64,000 nucleotides of DNA. Origin: Erysipelotrichales bacterium. Its GTDB lineage: Bacteria; Bacillota_I; Bacilli_A; Erysipelotrichales; Erysipelotrichaceae. The stretch lies in contig CAJTIT010000009.1 in NCBI GenBank assembly GCA_910576345.1, positions 1-64,000 on the forward strand. The letters are read 5' to 3'. The position numbers and the translations under genes were made by a program. A model generated the notes under the pieces. The model worked only from the letters and a program-made list of their open reading frames with translations. It did no database searches and had not been told where the DNA came from. Of the stretch, positions 25,193 to 35,119 are shown piece by piece (the first letter of the stretch is position 1; every line of letters begins with the position of its first letter).

Positions 25193-25460
25193 AACTACAT
25201 CCTCCTGTTCGTTGAATATTTTACCACATTCTAGGTAAAATAACATAAAAATATCAAAAATGTAAGTATATTTTTATATCCGGAATGAATCAGAAATGCC
25301 ATAAATAAGGGAAATGTCAATAATTGTCCAACAATCCTCTATCAGAATCAACGATAGCCATGCATATCATCTCCTTTTTCAAAAGCGTTTTTATCGTATT
25401 GTCATATTCTTATAAAAAGATAAAAAAACAATGCATACTGCACTGCTTTTATACTAGGAA

Positions 25461-26033
25461 TTATTCTTCATTGAGAAGATTGGAAACAGCACCCCAGTCA
25501 ATGACAGGTACATTCTTCTGTAAAGAAGTTGATGTTTTCTTTTTCTTATTGCTGATTCTTAACATATTAAAAATAAGCGTAGCGATAGCCAATGCGAAAC
25601 AAACACCGGCTGCGATAATCGCAATCATCATATTGTTTTCCACTTCCGTGAAGAAATAACAACCCAATCCTACAACCACACCGATAATGACAAGCGCAAT
25701 CGGCCAAGTGAACATATCATCTTTTAGACCGCTGACAGCCCAAGACTGCGGTTGTTGACAATGCGGACATTTGTCTTTGAATGCTTTGATAAAAATTTGG
25801 TTTTCAGTGGCATTTTGATGTGCACTTTTTACTTCTCTGACCAGTTTTGCATGGACATTGTTTTTTAGTTTTTCATCTTTATTTGCTTCTAATTCTCTGT
25901 GATTGCTGTTTATGGTTGCGTCCACTTCTATCGTTGCACTTAACGTTCCACTGTCTTTCATGCATTGTTCACACGTGAAAGAATAAGGAATATCGACAGA
26001 AGCTGTCCTTTTGTGCTTGTAATACGTACTCAT
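25461..26033 (-). CDS. Zinc-ribbon membrane protein (host paralogue)
   Basis: 190 residues, co-linear with the island gene at 12,362. Both share M-S-T-Y-Y-K-H, the C-E-Q-C and C-P-H-C pairs, P-Q-S-W-A-V-S-G-L, two membrane segments, and a C terminus with S-L-Q-K-N. The start at 26033 has AGGAGG at proper distance; the TTG two codons earlier is not needed. No family function is known. Probably a zinc-binding envelope protein. Confidence 0.85.
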   Translation of the reverse strand: MSTYYKHKRTASVDIPYSFTCEQCMKDSGTLSATIEVDATINSNHRELEANKDEKLKNNVHAKLVREVKSAHQNATENQIFIKAFKDKCPHCQQPQSWAVSGLKDDMFTWPIALVIIGVVVGLGCYFFTEVENNMMIAIIAAGVCFALAIATLIFNMLRISNKKKKTSTSLQKNVPVIDWGAVSNLLNEE

Positions 26034-26117
26034 ATACAAATCCTCCTATAATCATAATTACTTTTTAAGCAAGAGTATTATACTGCTCCTGTATTTGTTC
26101 GTCAATAACATAGTCGC

Positions 26118-26153
26118 TGTTGGTTTACAATAGATTGTTGGTTTACAATAGAT
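26118..26153. repeat. Two tandem 18-bp repeats
   Basis: TGTTGGTTTACAATAGAT is repeated exactly, head to tail, upstream of the 25,461-26,033 gene. It includes TTTACA and so could double a -35 element or binding site. Confidence 0.8.
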
Positions 26154-26252
26154 GTGTTACAAAAAGAGTAAACAAAAAGCAAGAGGTACGCCATATTTAA
26201 GTTTTCACACCAAGAAAGGAGACCAATAAATCATTCTAACAAATAAAACAAA

Positions 26253-26285
26253 AAAACATGAACATCTCTTCCTCGTTCATGTTTT
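26253..26285 (-). terminator. Terminator downstream of the MATE gene
   Basis: AAAACATGAAC and GTTCATGTTTT form an 11-bp stem with A and T tracts on the two sides, so it works in both directions. It lies about 95 bases after the MATE stop. Confidence 0.75.
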
Positions 26286-26377
26286 CTTTTTCACTTTCTA
26301 AAAACTGTATTCATACATCTTCCGTAAGATTCACTGTCCTCTACTACCCGAAAACAAACATTGTATCATTGAAACCC

Positions 26378-27718
26378 CTAACCATAATGATAAAAACTAC
26401 GCAATCGATACATCCACACCACGGTGACAATCACCGCCAACATTTCCGCAGCCACAACAGAAATCCAAATACCATCAATTCCCCACCATAACGGAAGAAT
26501 CAACACGCAGATCATCTGAAATACCATTGTACGCAAAAAGGAAATCAACGCTGATACAAATCCATTATTCAATGCGGTAAAAAAGGAAGATCCAAATATA
26601 GCCATTCCAGAAAATAAAAATGAAAACGAATAAAACTGAAAACCACGCACCGTCAATTCACATAAGATTGCATCATATCCGACAAACAAAGCAGCCAAGG
26701 GCATTGCCAAAAGCTCCGCAAGAACAAACATCAAAATAGAGAACACACCAATCAAACACAGACTTCTCTTTAACAAATTCTTCAATTCGCTGTTATTTTC
26801 TGCGCCGTAATGATAACCCATCACAGGTGCACATCCAATCGAATAACCAAGAAAGATTGCTAAAAAAATCATATTCACATACATAATAACACCATAAGCC
26901 GCAATCCCATTCTCCCCTGCATACTTCATCAACTGTGCATTATATAACATACTGACAATGGATATCGAAATATTGGACATCAATTCACTAGAGCCATTGG
27001 TACACGTTTTCCATAAAGCCGCTTTGTCCAACTTCGTTCTCGTCAAACACAATAAACTTGTGTTCTTTCTTGCAAAATATCCCAAAGAAACACCACCACC
27101 CACATACTGACTCAAAGCAGTTGCTAGCGCTGCCCCTGTCAATCCCCAGCGCAATACCGCTACTAACAAAAAATCCATAACCATATTGGTTATTCCAGCA
27201 AGAATCGTTACCATCAATCCTAATTTCGGCTTTTCCGCCGTGATGAAAAAACTTGCAAACGCAAACTGTATAATATAGGCCGGCACTGCAATCATAATCG
27301 GATAACTGTATGTTAAACAATCCGACAACATGGAACCACTCGCACCCAGCCATACCGCAGCTGAACGAATCAGTACAAATCCAAAAATCATCAAAACCAC
27401 ACCGCAAACAATGGATACATACACAATCATAGAGAACAATCTATTTGCTTTTTCCCTATCTCTTTGACCCAATGTTTTCGCAATCAATGCACTGCCACCT
27501 GTTCCAAACATAAAACCTACAGCCCCCAAAATCATCAAAAACGGCATAATGAAATTCACAGCCGCAAACGACGTTTTACCAACATAATTAGAAACGAAAA
27601 AACCATCCACAACACCATATATGGATGTAAACACCATCATCACGATCGAAGGTAATGTAAATCGCAATAATCGCTGATAATTAAAATGGTCAGATAATTG
27701 AATTCGATTATTTTTCAT
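26378..27718 (-). CDS. MATE-family multidrug efflux transporter
   Basis: 446 residues with twelve hydrophobic segments in two related halves. MATE-type motifs include V-D-G-F-F-V-S-N-Y-V-G in helix 2 and the G-T-G-G-S-A-L segment. The start at 27718 overlaps the last codons of the MarR gene, so the pair is an operon. The substrate is unknown; drugs or metabolites exported with sodium or protons are usual for the family. Confidence 0.9.
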   Translation of the reverse strand: MKNNRIQLSDHFNYQRLLRFTLPSIVMMVFTSIYGVVDGFFVSNYVGKTSFAAVNFIMPFLMILGAVGFMFGTGGSALIAKTLGQRDREKANRLFSMIVYVSIVCGVVLMIFGFVLIRSAAVWLGASGSMLSDCLTYSYPIMIAVPAYIIQFAFASFFITAEKPKLGLMVTILAGITNMVMDFLLVAVLRWGLTGAALATALSQYVGGGVSLGYFARKNTSLLCLTRTKLDKAALWKTCTNGSSELMSNISISIVSMLYNAQLMKYAGENGIAAYGVIMYVNMIFLAIFLGYSIGCAPVMGYHYGAENNSELKNLLKRSLCLIGVFSILMFVLAELLAMPLAALFVGYDAILCELTVRGFQFYSFSFLFSGMAIFGSSFFTALNNGFVSALISFLRTMVFQMICVLILPLWWGIDGIWISVVAAEMLAVIVTVVWMYRLRSFYHYG

Positions 27719-28125
27719 AAGCGTACACCTTGTAAATTCTTTGTTTTTTCTTTCATATTCTCCAAATAACACTTTGATAACTCAAGATAACATTTTTGAT
27801 CTTTTCCAGACCAAGATGCCAATACCTGTTGTTCCAATTCCATCAAACGCAGAACGCTGTTTTCGCTTAATTTCTTACCTTTTTCACTTAAATGCACATT
27901 TTTTTTCTTTCCATCATAGAATGTAAGATAAATTATCTGATCTTGCTCCAATTTTCGAATCGCAGAATGAATGGTCTGCCTGCTTGTGCCGGAAAGCTGA
28001 TAAATTTCCTGTAACAGACATTTCCCTTCATTTATACATAACGTATACAAAATAATCATTGCACTGTCTGACAGATGAAAAGAAACCGCAATTTCATGAT
28101 ACAGTGCATGAATTTCACAAGTCAA
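27715..28125 (-). CDS. MarR-family regulator
   Basis: 136 residues from a TTG at 28125, with a winged helix (L-L-Q-E-I-Y-Q-L-S-G-T-S-R-Q-T-I-H-S-A-I-R-K). The domain seems cut short at the N terminus. In the same frame a well-placed ATG at 28167, with AAAGGAG, opens the gene but meets TGA at codon 7 (28147-28149). Either the native gene starts at the TTG, or it was inactivated or attenuated by that stop. It probably controls the MATE gene through the palindromes upstream. Confidence 0.75.
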   Translation of the reverse strand: MTCEIHALYHEIAVSFHLSDSAMIILYTLCINEGKCLLQEIYQLSGTSRQTIHSAIRKLEQDQIIYLTFYDGKKKNVHLSEKGKKLSENSVLRLMELEQQVLASWSGKDQKCYLELSKCYLENMKEKTKNLQGVRL

Positions 28126-28179
28126 ATAATGTAATTCTTTTAAGATTCAATCCTTGTTTTTTTTCATCGCTTTATCTCC

Positions 28180-28220
28180 TTTGTATGAAATCGTACAAAT
28201 CATAGTATGAAATCATACTA
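28180..28220 (-). promoter_or_regulatory. Double MarR operator
   Basis: TAGTATGAAATCATACTA (28203-28220) is a perfect palindrome, and TTTGTATGAAATCGTACAAA (28180-28199) has one mismatch. Both centre on TATGAAATC(A/G)TA and lie 22 bp apart, two helical turns, just upstream of the MarR ribosome site. Confidence 0.75.
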
Positions 28221-28263
28221 TTGTCAATCACGGATTAGAGCATGTACTCTATCAAAAAAATAA

Positions 28264-28289
28264 ATGAAAAGAAAGACATATTGTCTTCC
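28264..28289 (-). terminator. Possible terminator after mnmG
   Basis: AAGACA and TGTCTT form a 6-bp stem around ATAT-like bases, followed on the minus strand by TCTTTTCATTTATTTTTTT, about 40 bases after the mnmG stop. Confidence 0.45.
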
Positions 28290-28329
28290 TTGCTCATATC
28301 TTTCCTTTAAGTTTCCCTATTTAAGAAAC

Positions 28330-30180
28330 TTATCTTAGACTCTTTAAATATACAGCGAGCACCGCAATATCTGCTGGATTCACACCCGAAACACGACTTG
28401 CCTGTCCCATTGTTTTTGGTTTGATCTGATTGAGTTTCTGTTTTGCTTCCAATGATAAATGTGGTATTTCTTCATAATTCAAATCTTCTGGCAAAACTCG
28501 CTGCTCCATCTGTCTTAAATGTGCAGCATCGCGTTTTGCTTTAGTAATATAACCTTCATATTTGATTTCAATTTCCAGTCGTTTCTCCACTTCCTCATCA
28601 AACTGTTTTGGCAAATAAGCATGCATCGACTGTATACTTACACCAGGACGCTTGATAAGATCCAAAGCAGAAACACCTTCTTTCAGCGGTTCAAAGCCGA
28701 GTTCACTTAAATATGTTTGAATTTCTGATTTTGGTGTAAAACGCGTTTGTATAAGCATATCTCTGCAAGAGCGAATATCTGCCTGTTTCTGTTTAAACAT
28801 ACGATAGCGTTCTTCACTGATCAATCCAATCGCATATCCTTGCGGCGTTAATCGCTCATCTGCATTATCATGACGCAGCAACAATCGATATTCTGCTCTT
28901 GATGTTAACAATCGGTAAGGTTCTTTTGTTCCTTTTGTAACCAGATCATCAATCAACACGCCAAGATATGCTTCATCGCGACGTAAAACAAACGCATCTT
29001 CCCCATCCATTTTTAAAACCGCATTGATGCCTGCCAACAAACCTTGACCAGCCGCTTCCTCATAACCGCTGGTTCCATTGATTTGCCCGGCAGTAAACAA
29101 ATTCTCCACAATTTTACTTTCCAAACTTGGTTTCATTTGTAAAGGATCAATCGCATCATACTCGATTGCATATGCATATTTTTCAATTACGCAATTCTCT
29201 AATCCAGGCAGACTTTTCAACATTTGTTCCTGCACATCATGCGGCATGGATGTGGAAAACCCCTGCACATAGGTTGTAGGCAGCGATTCGCTTTCGGGCT
29301 CCAAAAAAATTTGATGCCGTTCTTTATCTGCAAAACGTACGAGTTTGTCTTCAATACTTGGACAATATCTTGGACCTACACCTTTGACCAATCCGGAATA
29401 CATTGCGCTGTCTTGTAAATGGTCCAAAATGATCTGATGCGTTTTTGTGTTCGTATAGGTCAAGTAGCAAGGTAGCTGTTTATCAAAGGAGCGAATGTTC
29501 TTTGTTTCATAAGAAAAACTAACAAATGCATTTGTTCCAGGCTGCAATTCCGTTTTAGAAAAATCAATGGAATCACTGCGTACTCTTGCCGGGGTGCCTG
29601 TTTTCAGTCGAAAGGTCGCAATACCATGAGCGCGCAGTGACGCAGATAGACGATTGGTCGTTGGCTCTCCTTCCGGACCACTTGATACAACACTGTGTCC
29701 CACCAATACGCTCGATGCCATAAATGTGCCACTGGTCAAAATCACTGCGCGGCTTTCCTGTATCCTGCCGTCACTTTGCTTCACACCTTTGACGACGCCG
29801 TTTTCCACGACAATTTCTTCCACCATCATCTCTTTTATTTCCAAACGATCTTGTTTGAGAAGCGTTTCTTTCATATATTGTTTATACAACAGCTTATCGG
29901 ACTGCACACGCAGACATTGCACACCGGGTCCCTTGGTTGTATTCAACATCTTAAACTGGAGCGCTGTCGCATCTGCCGCTTTCCCCATCTCACCACCCAA
30001 CGCATCAATTTCACGCACGACAATACCTTTTGCCGGTCCACCAACACTGGGATTGCAGGGCATACTGGCAATCATATCCGTATGCAGCGTATATAATATC
30101 GTTGATTTTTTTAATCTGGCACATGCCAAAGCCGCTTCCACTCCGGCATGACCGCCGCCAACCACAATGATATCTACCAT
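28330..30180 (-). CDS. mnmG: tRNA wobble-uridine modification enzyme MnmG
   Basis: 616 residues. It binds FAD (V-V-G-G-G-H-A-G-V-E-A at the N terminus) and with MnmE adds the 5-carboxymethylaminomethyl group to U34 of certain tRNAs. The signatures P-C-N-P-S-V-G-G and G-Q-I-N-G-T-S-G-Y-E-E-A are present, and the C-terminal helical domain is complete. The start at 30180 has AAGGTGAG. The usual rsmG or mnmE neighbours are not next to it here. Confidence 0.96.
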   Translation of the reverse strand: MVDIIVVGGGHAGVEAALACARLKKSTILYTLHTDMIASMPCNPSVGGPAKGIVVREIDALGGEMGKAADATALQFKMLNTTKGPGVQCLRVQSDKLLYKQYMKETLLKQDRLEIKEMMVEEIVVENGVVKGVKQSDGRIQESRAVILTSGTFMASSVLVGHSVVSSGPEGEPTTNRLSASLRAHGIATFRLKTGTPARVRSDSIDFSKTELQPGTNAFVSFSYETKNIRSFDKQLPCYLTYTNTKTHQIILDHLQDSAMYSGLVKGVGPRYCPSIEDKLVRFADKERHQIFLEPESESLPTTYVQGFSTSMPHDVQEQMLKSLPGLENCVIEKYAYAIEYDAIDPLQMKPSLESKIVENLFTAGQINGTSGYEEAAGQGLLAGINAVLKMDGEDAFVLRRDEAYLGVLIDDLVTKGTKEPYRLLTSRAEYRLLLRHDNADERLTPQGYAIGLISEERYRMFKQKQADIRSCRDMLIQTRFTPKSEIQTYLSELGFEPLKEGVSALDLIKRPGVSIQSMHAYLPKQFDEEVEKRLEIEIKYEGYITKAKRDAAHLRQMEQRVLPEDLNYEEIPHLSLEAKQKLNQIKPKTMGQASRVSGVNPADIAVLAVYLKSLR

Positions 30181-30309
30181 CACACTCACCTTACTTTGTT
30201 AATCATTTTCATTCTTGCAAAGTATAGCATAAAATAAATGGAAGTTCATCTTTTTTACGATGCAACATTCATTTCGCTGTTAGTTTTTCCTTATTTATGG
30301 GTAATGATT

Positions 30310-30342
30310 AAAAAAAGCCGCTGTGTTCAAACAAAGCGGTTT
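30310..30342 (-). terminator. Terminator after nrdG
   Basis: AACCGCT pairs with AGCGGCTT around a 12-base loop, with seven T following on the minus strand, just after the nrdG stop. Confidence 0.75.
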
Positions 30343-30345
30343 TCT

Positions 30346-30864
30346 TTATAATAATTGATTTTCCTTATCATATGAGCTGTATATCAAGCGCTGTTTCAAT
30401 AAACTCGCTTGAACATCGATAATTCTTTGATTTTTACTGCCTTTGAATTTTAAACGATAGTCTTTTTGCGCTTTGATGAATTTCCCATCCACTAACACAT
30501 CTATACACTCCAACAATGATGTTTGTTCGGGATGCGCCATTAGTTCCTCAATAGTAAATCCACTATACGCCCATATATTCCAACCACGCTTCTTCGCTGC
30601 TTTCACAATCGGAATCAACGGCTTTGCCTGTAAGAAAGGCTCTCCCCCTGACAAAGTTAGTCCTGTCTGTAGACTTGCCTGTTCAATTTCTTTAATCACA
30701 TCTGCCTGTGCAACCAATATTCCGCCATGAATATCATGTGTCTGTGGATTATGGCAACCCAAACAACCATGATGACATCCTTGTGTCCATATGACCATTC
30801 TAACTCCTGGTCCATCCACAATAGAATCCATCTGAACAGGTGCTGCTAAACGCAGATCATCCAT
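30346..30864 (-). CDS. nrdG: Anaerobic ribonucleotide reductase activating enzyme
   Basis: 172 residues, radical SAM. The cluster motif C-H-H-G-C-L-G-C (CxxxCxxC) is near residue 30, with the S-A-M site G-G-E-P downstream. It makes the glycyl radical on NrdD. It overlaps the nrdD end by 8 bases, so the two are coupled. Confidence 0.94.
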   Translation of the reverse strand: MDDLRLAAPVQMDSIVDGPGVRMVIWTQGCHHGCLGCHNPQTHDIHGGILVAQADVIKEIEQASLQTGLTLSGGEPFLQAKPLIPIVKAAKKRGWNIWAYSGFTIEELMAHPEQTSLLECIDVLVDGKFIKAQKDYRLKFKGSKNQRIIDVQASLLKQRLIYSSYDKENQLL

Positions 30865-33205
30865 GTTTCACACGATCGTGCTCTTCCGCAGCTTTTGCAT
30901 TGTTAAAACGATCAACCGTACCTACCAAATAACCGGTGATGCGACGAATTTTTTCAAAATGGTATTCGCTTTCACGCTCATCTCGACCGCATTTTGGACA
31001 TACATGACCTTCAATGATGCCAGAATATCCACAGATCGGATCACGATCAACCGGATGGTTGATACTTCCATAACCAATATGTTGTTCTTTCATGCAACGC
31101 ACAATGGCTTCAAACGCTTCTAGATTGTTGCTAGGATCTCCATCCACTTCCACATAAGAAATATGTCCGCCATTTGTAAATGCATGATATGGTGCTTCTT
31201 TTTCAATCTTCTTAAATGCTGTAATATGATAATAAACAGGTATGTGGAATGAATTTGTATAGTATTCACGATCTGTAACATTTGGAATGATTCCATATAA
31301 TTTTCTGTCAATGCGTGTAAATCGTCCTGATAGACCCTCAGCCGGTGTCGCAATCAAAGAAAAATTCAAATGATATTTTTCTGTTGCTTCATCCATGCGA
31401 TCTCTCATATGCTTCACAATACGAAGTCCCAGTTCTTGTGCACGTTCACTTTCTCCGTGATGTTCGCCAATCAATGCTTTTAAACATTCCGCCAGTCCAA
31501 TGAATCCCATTGTCAGGGTTCCTTGTTTCACAAGCTCTTCCAAAGTGTCTTCCCATTCCAGCGATTCGCTTCCCATCCATACACCTTGTCCCATTAAAAA
31601 TGGGAAATTCTTCACTTTCTTACGCATTTGCACTTCCAAGCGCTCTAATAATTGTTTGATTACCAAATCAATTTTTTCATCCAATTCATTGAAGAACGCA
31701 GCTTCATTGAATTCGCCATTGGTCACAACGCCATGCTTGATACCCAATCTAGGCAAGTTAATGGATGTAAAAGAATTGTTCCCTCTGCCAGTCGCAATTT
31801 CCGGACCATTGATATTGCCCATGACACGTGTACGGCATCCCATATATGTAGTTTCTGTTTCCGGATGTCCTTCTTTATAGTATTGCAAATTAAACGGTGA
31901 ATCCATAAAGCTGAAATTAGGGAACAAACGTTTTGCGGATACACGACATGCCAGTTTAAACAAATCATAGTTTGGATCTTCCGGATTGTAATTTATGCCT
32001 TCTTTTACTTTGAAAATCAGTATTGGAAAGATTGGTGTTTCTCCATTTCCCAAACCTGCTTCTTGTGCCAGCATTAAATTTTCTGATACCATTCTTCCTT
32101 CAGGGGAAACATCCGTACCAAAGTTGATACTGGAAAACGGCACCTGTGCGCCGGCACGTGAATGCATGGTGTTCAAATTATGAACAAATGCCTCCATCGC
32201 CTGAAAAGTTTTCTTCTTTGTATCGCTGTATGCTTCTTTATATGTAAACTTATTGATAAGTTCAATCTGATCTCTACCTAAACCAAAATCTTCCGCCAAC
32301 ATTTTATTCAATCCATTTAAGAATGCATCATCCATTTCGATCGCCGCTGTTTTACCAGTTTCTTTTTCAATGGCGGTAAATTTGTCTTTGATATCTGTAC
32401 TCAAATTTATGAACAATTCCAGCGCACGGTTAACATTTGCACGATATTCTTTTCGGAATGTTTTCGCAACGCCTTTTGCCAAATAGAAATCAAATGCAGG
32501 AATACTTTGTCCGCCATGCTGATCATTTTGATTGCTTTGAATGGCAATCGCTGCTAGCGCTGCGTAGCTAGTAATGTCCTGTGGTTCTCTTAAATGTCCA
32601 TGTCCGGTGGAAAATCCACCTTTAAACAATTTATCCAAGTCGATTTGACAACATGTCAAGGTGCCCATATTCATAAAATCCATATCATGAATATGAATAT
32701 CTCCATTGTCATGAAGATGTGCAAATTGCGGTGTCATTAACTGACTCTTGCAAAATTCTCTGGAAACAGCACTGCCATATTGCAACATGGTTCCCATGGC
32801 CGTATTTCCGTCGATATTCGCGTTTTCACGTTTTACATCCGCATCTTTACTATCCGCAAATGTGATCTCTTCGATCGATTTCATCAATCTGCTTTTCATG
32901 TTGCGGATTTTACTGCGTTCAGCACGATATAAAATATATGCTTCACTTGTTTTTGCATGTCCGTTTTCAATCAATATTTTTACAACAGCGTCTTGGATGT
33001 CTTCTACGCCTGGTTCCTGTTCGTTAGAATAATGACTTTCCAAGTAGTGAACGATTTGTTCTGTCAATTGCTCCGCAATGGCATAATCTGCTTTTGTTCC
33101 TTCATCTTCTGCAACTCTTGAGGCTGCCAAAAAAATGGCTCTTGTGATTTTTTCAGGAGAGAAATGGATTTCACGTCCATCTCTTTTCTTGATTGTTGTC
33201 AACAT
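30857..33205 (-). CDS. nrdD: Anaerobic ribonucleoside-triphosphate reductase
   Basis: 782 residues. An N-terminal ATP cone is followed by the reductase barrel. The zinc site C-G-Y-S-G and C-P-K-C-G lies near the end, and the glycyl-radical segment R-R-I-T-G-Y-L-V-G-T is at the C terminus. It reduces NTPs to dNTPs without oxygen, marking an anaerobic organism. Preceded by a structured leader. Confidence 0.95.
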   Translation of the reverse strand: MLTTIKKRDGREIHFSPEKITRAIFLAASRVAEDEGTKADYAIAEQLTEQIVHYLESHYSNEQEPGVEDIQDAVVKILIENGHAKTSEAYILYRAERSKIRNMKSRLMKSIEEITFADSKDADVKRENANIDGNTAMGTMLQYGSAVSREFCKSQLMTPQFAHLHDNGDIHIHDMDFMNMGTLTCCQIDLDKLFKGGFSTGHGHLREPQDITSYAALAAIAIQSNQNDQHGGQSIPAFDFYLAKGVAKTFRKEYRANVNRALELFINLSTDIKDKFTAIEKETGKTAAIEMDDAFLNGLNKMLAEDFGLGRDQIELINKFTYKEAYSDTKKKTFQAMEAFVHNLNTMHSRAGAQVPFSSINFGTDVSPEGRMVSENLMLAQEAGLGNGETPIFPILIFKVKEGINYNPEDPNYDLFKLACRVSAKRLFPNFSFMDSPFNLQYYKEGHPETETTYMGCRTRVMGNINGPEIATGRGNNSFTSINLPRLGIKHGVVTNGEFNEAAFFNELDEKIDLVIKQLLERLEVQMRKKVKNFPFLMGQGVWMGSESLEWEDTLEELVKQGTLTMGFIGLAECLKALIGEHHGESERAQELGLRIVKHMRDRMDEATEKYHLNFSLIATPAEGLSGRFTRIDRKLYGIIPNVTDREYYTNSFHIPVYYHITAFKKIEKEAPYHAFTNGGHISYVEVDGDPSNNLEAFEAIVRCMKEQHIGYGSINHPVDRDPICGYSGIIEGHVCPKCGRDERESEYHFEKIRRITGYLVGTVDRFNNAKAAEEHDRVKHG

Positions 33206-33362
33206 AGCTATCGTCCTTTCTCATTTCGCTAACGTCACATCGTATAAGAAAGTCAAGAAGACTAAAAGCGACTCTTGACTTTACGATTATGTAAGAAATT
33301 TTAACCCATCCCATATGCTCTTTGCAAGAGATATGCTCCGAACGGGACCCTATAATTATACA
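33206..33362 (-). promoter_or_regulatory. nrdD promoter and folded leader
   Basis: TATAATTATAGGG on the minus strand gives a good -10 near 33,350. The leader of about 140 bases holds a long imperfect hairpin (around 33,305-33,345, CATAT-CTCTT with AGAG-ATATG) and a second stem, AAGTCAAGA/TCTTGACTT (33,250-33,281). No T tract follows. No known riboswitch class could be assigned. Confidence 0.5.
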
Positions 33363-33781
33363 ACAATTTTGCAAAGAATAAAGCTGAAAATCATGAAAGT
33401 TTTTGTATGAAAATGAAAGCGTCGATATCCCCTTTACTTATCGTCTTTTTCAAGCAAATTTTTAAATTTTTCTATATTTTTACATGTCAGATTTTTATAA
33501 TCAATATCAATATTTTAATCTAATGATAAACTCACTTTGATGAAATGAAAGTAAATTTCAATCTTTCATATCTCCTTTAATTGAAGTGCACCAAATAATT
33601 TAAACAATAGTAAAAAAACTTGATTAAGCGATTATTAAGGATTGATTTCTGAATTGAACAGAAGTCACTCCTTTTAATTACTTACTAGAAATAAAATCAT
33701 CCATTTTTGTTATCTTGAAGTTATTAGCCATAATTCTTATAAAGATTATAATCTTTATATATTCAAATTCTTAAATAATTT
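33363..33781. other. AT-rich region, nothing supported
   Basis: About 420 bases between the nrdD promoter and the RhuM remnant. No frame with a ribosome site or conserved content was found. Confidence 0.5.
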
Positions 33782-34215
33782 TCAATCTAAAACAGCTTCA
33801 GTTTCGAGTCCAATGTTTCCTGCGATGATCTTTGATTGCACCTGAATCGTTTTTTGCCATGCTTGCATACGTTTTTCATTTACCGCATATCCTTGAACAT
33901 GTATTCCTTTAGAATCTTACTTGCTCGTTTATAAAAATATACACCATGTTGAGACTTTACTCTGTACCCTACAGAAATAATAATATCTAAAGAATAAAAT
34001 GGCACTTCAACACGCAAAAATTGTGTGTTGATATCTCTGTCTACCTCATTTTCTTTAACCACATTATTAATATGTTTTCTTATTGTCTGTTCATCACGCT
34101 TAAAAAGATCTGCCATTTGATTAACGCTCAGCCATACGGTATCTCTCTGCGACAAAATTGTTACATCAAGTTTAAATTCGCCATCTTCAAATACTACGAT
34201 ATCATTATCATCCTT
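33782..34215 (-). pseudogene. RhuM-family gene remnant
   Basis: The frame reads D-I-V-V-F-E-D-G-E-F-K-L-D-V then D-T-V-W-L-S-V-N-Q-M-A-D-L-F and I-I-S-V-G-Y-R-V-K-S, the N-terminal domain of virulence RhuM-like proteins. No start codon remains before it. After Y-M-F-K it shifts frame (near 33,900) and continues G-Y-A-V-N-E-K-R-M-Q-A-W to a stop at 33,782, far short of full length. A dead fragment. Confidence 0.65.
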
Positions 34216-34519
34216 CTACCGCATTGAGAGCATCATACATTGTTATTCCCAAAGACCTTTTCAACTCTGTATTATACACAGTATGTACTTTAAATCCATA
34301 TTTCTTCTTAACATACTTCTGTATCATTTTATATGTAATTTTCGGTTTCGGCTGATACTTCTTTGTCCGCTCTGCTATTGTATCTATGGGTACTTTTCCC
34401 TCGCCTTCTTCAAATTTCACTTTTACATTAATAACACTATCCGGTGATTTGTGGGACAAACATACAATCGTCTCAACAAGTATCGAATGTTTGTAATTGC
34501 TACGCAAAAAACACAACAT
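34208..34519 (-). pseudogene. Element-borne copy of the rlmD 3' end
   Basis: 103 codons: after a short unrelated start it reads V-E-T-I-V-C-L-S-H-K-S-P-D-S, then a lysine-rich region with Y-K-M-I-Q-K-Y-V-K-K-K-Y-G-F-K. The first part matches the end of rlmD (V-E-T-V-V-M-L-Q), and the DNA shares GAGACGxTTGTA. Elements that integrate in the 3' end of rlmD carry such tails to rebuild the gene. Here the N-terminal part is not joined to it. Confidence 0.55.
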
Positions 34520-34538
34520 ATTACTTTAAACATGATTT

Positions 34539-35094
34539 CTATGGCCTAACTTTTATTTTTTTGGATATTTCACTTTTGCTCTTATTGAAAGCTTTATCGA
34601 TATATGTTTCTGGTTCATTTTTAAAATATTCCCATTTGATAAGAACACAATAACGCTCATCTTCTGACCAAGAACATCCACTTTCTTTAGGAATATAATA
34701 ATTATAACTAAACTCTTTTATGGTAGTAGTATCGTTTATACATACAACGTTATGGTTCTTTCCACATACTGAACACTGCTCCTTACCTTTATATACTTTG
34801 TCATACATAAAAGGTAAAAAGATACCTAATATACCATTCTTCGTATTGTTCTTAACATTATACAAAGATGCTTGCACTTCTCTTTTAATATATGTTTGGT
34901 CTTGTAGAATGAATTTTCAGCACTATATTCTCCAATAAAATAAATTGTCACTGTAGAATCAGCAAAATAATCCTCTCTGATTTTACGCATAATATAATCT
35001 TCATCATCAGAATTGATGGGTTCATCCAATGATTTATCCAGCATGTCAATATCCATATCTTCTGTTTTAAAGATATAAAACATTTATGTGCCAT
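34539..35094 (-). pseudogene. TIR-like (Thoeris-type) protein, two frame shifts
   Basis: From the ATG at 35094 (AAGGGAT site) the frame begins M-A-H-K-C-F-I-S, the first strand of a TIR fold. It then needs one inserted T to continue F-K-T-E-D-M-D...V-T-I-Y-F-I-G-E-Y-S-A-E-N-S-F-Y. A second one-base loss follows near 34,880, after which Q-T-Y-I-K-R-E-V-Q-A-S-L-Y-N...G-I-L-G-I-F-L-P runs to the stop at 34,539. Restored length is about 185 residues, typical of TIR-like DUF1863/ThsB proteins. As it stands it cannot be made. Confidence 0.6.
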
Positions 35095-35119
35095 ATTAGG
35101 TATCCCTTAAACATAAGAA

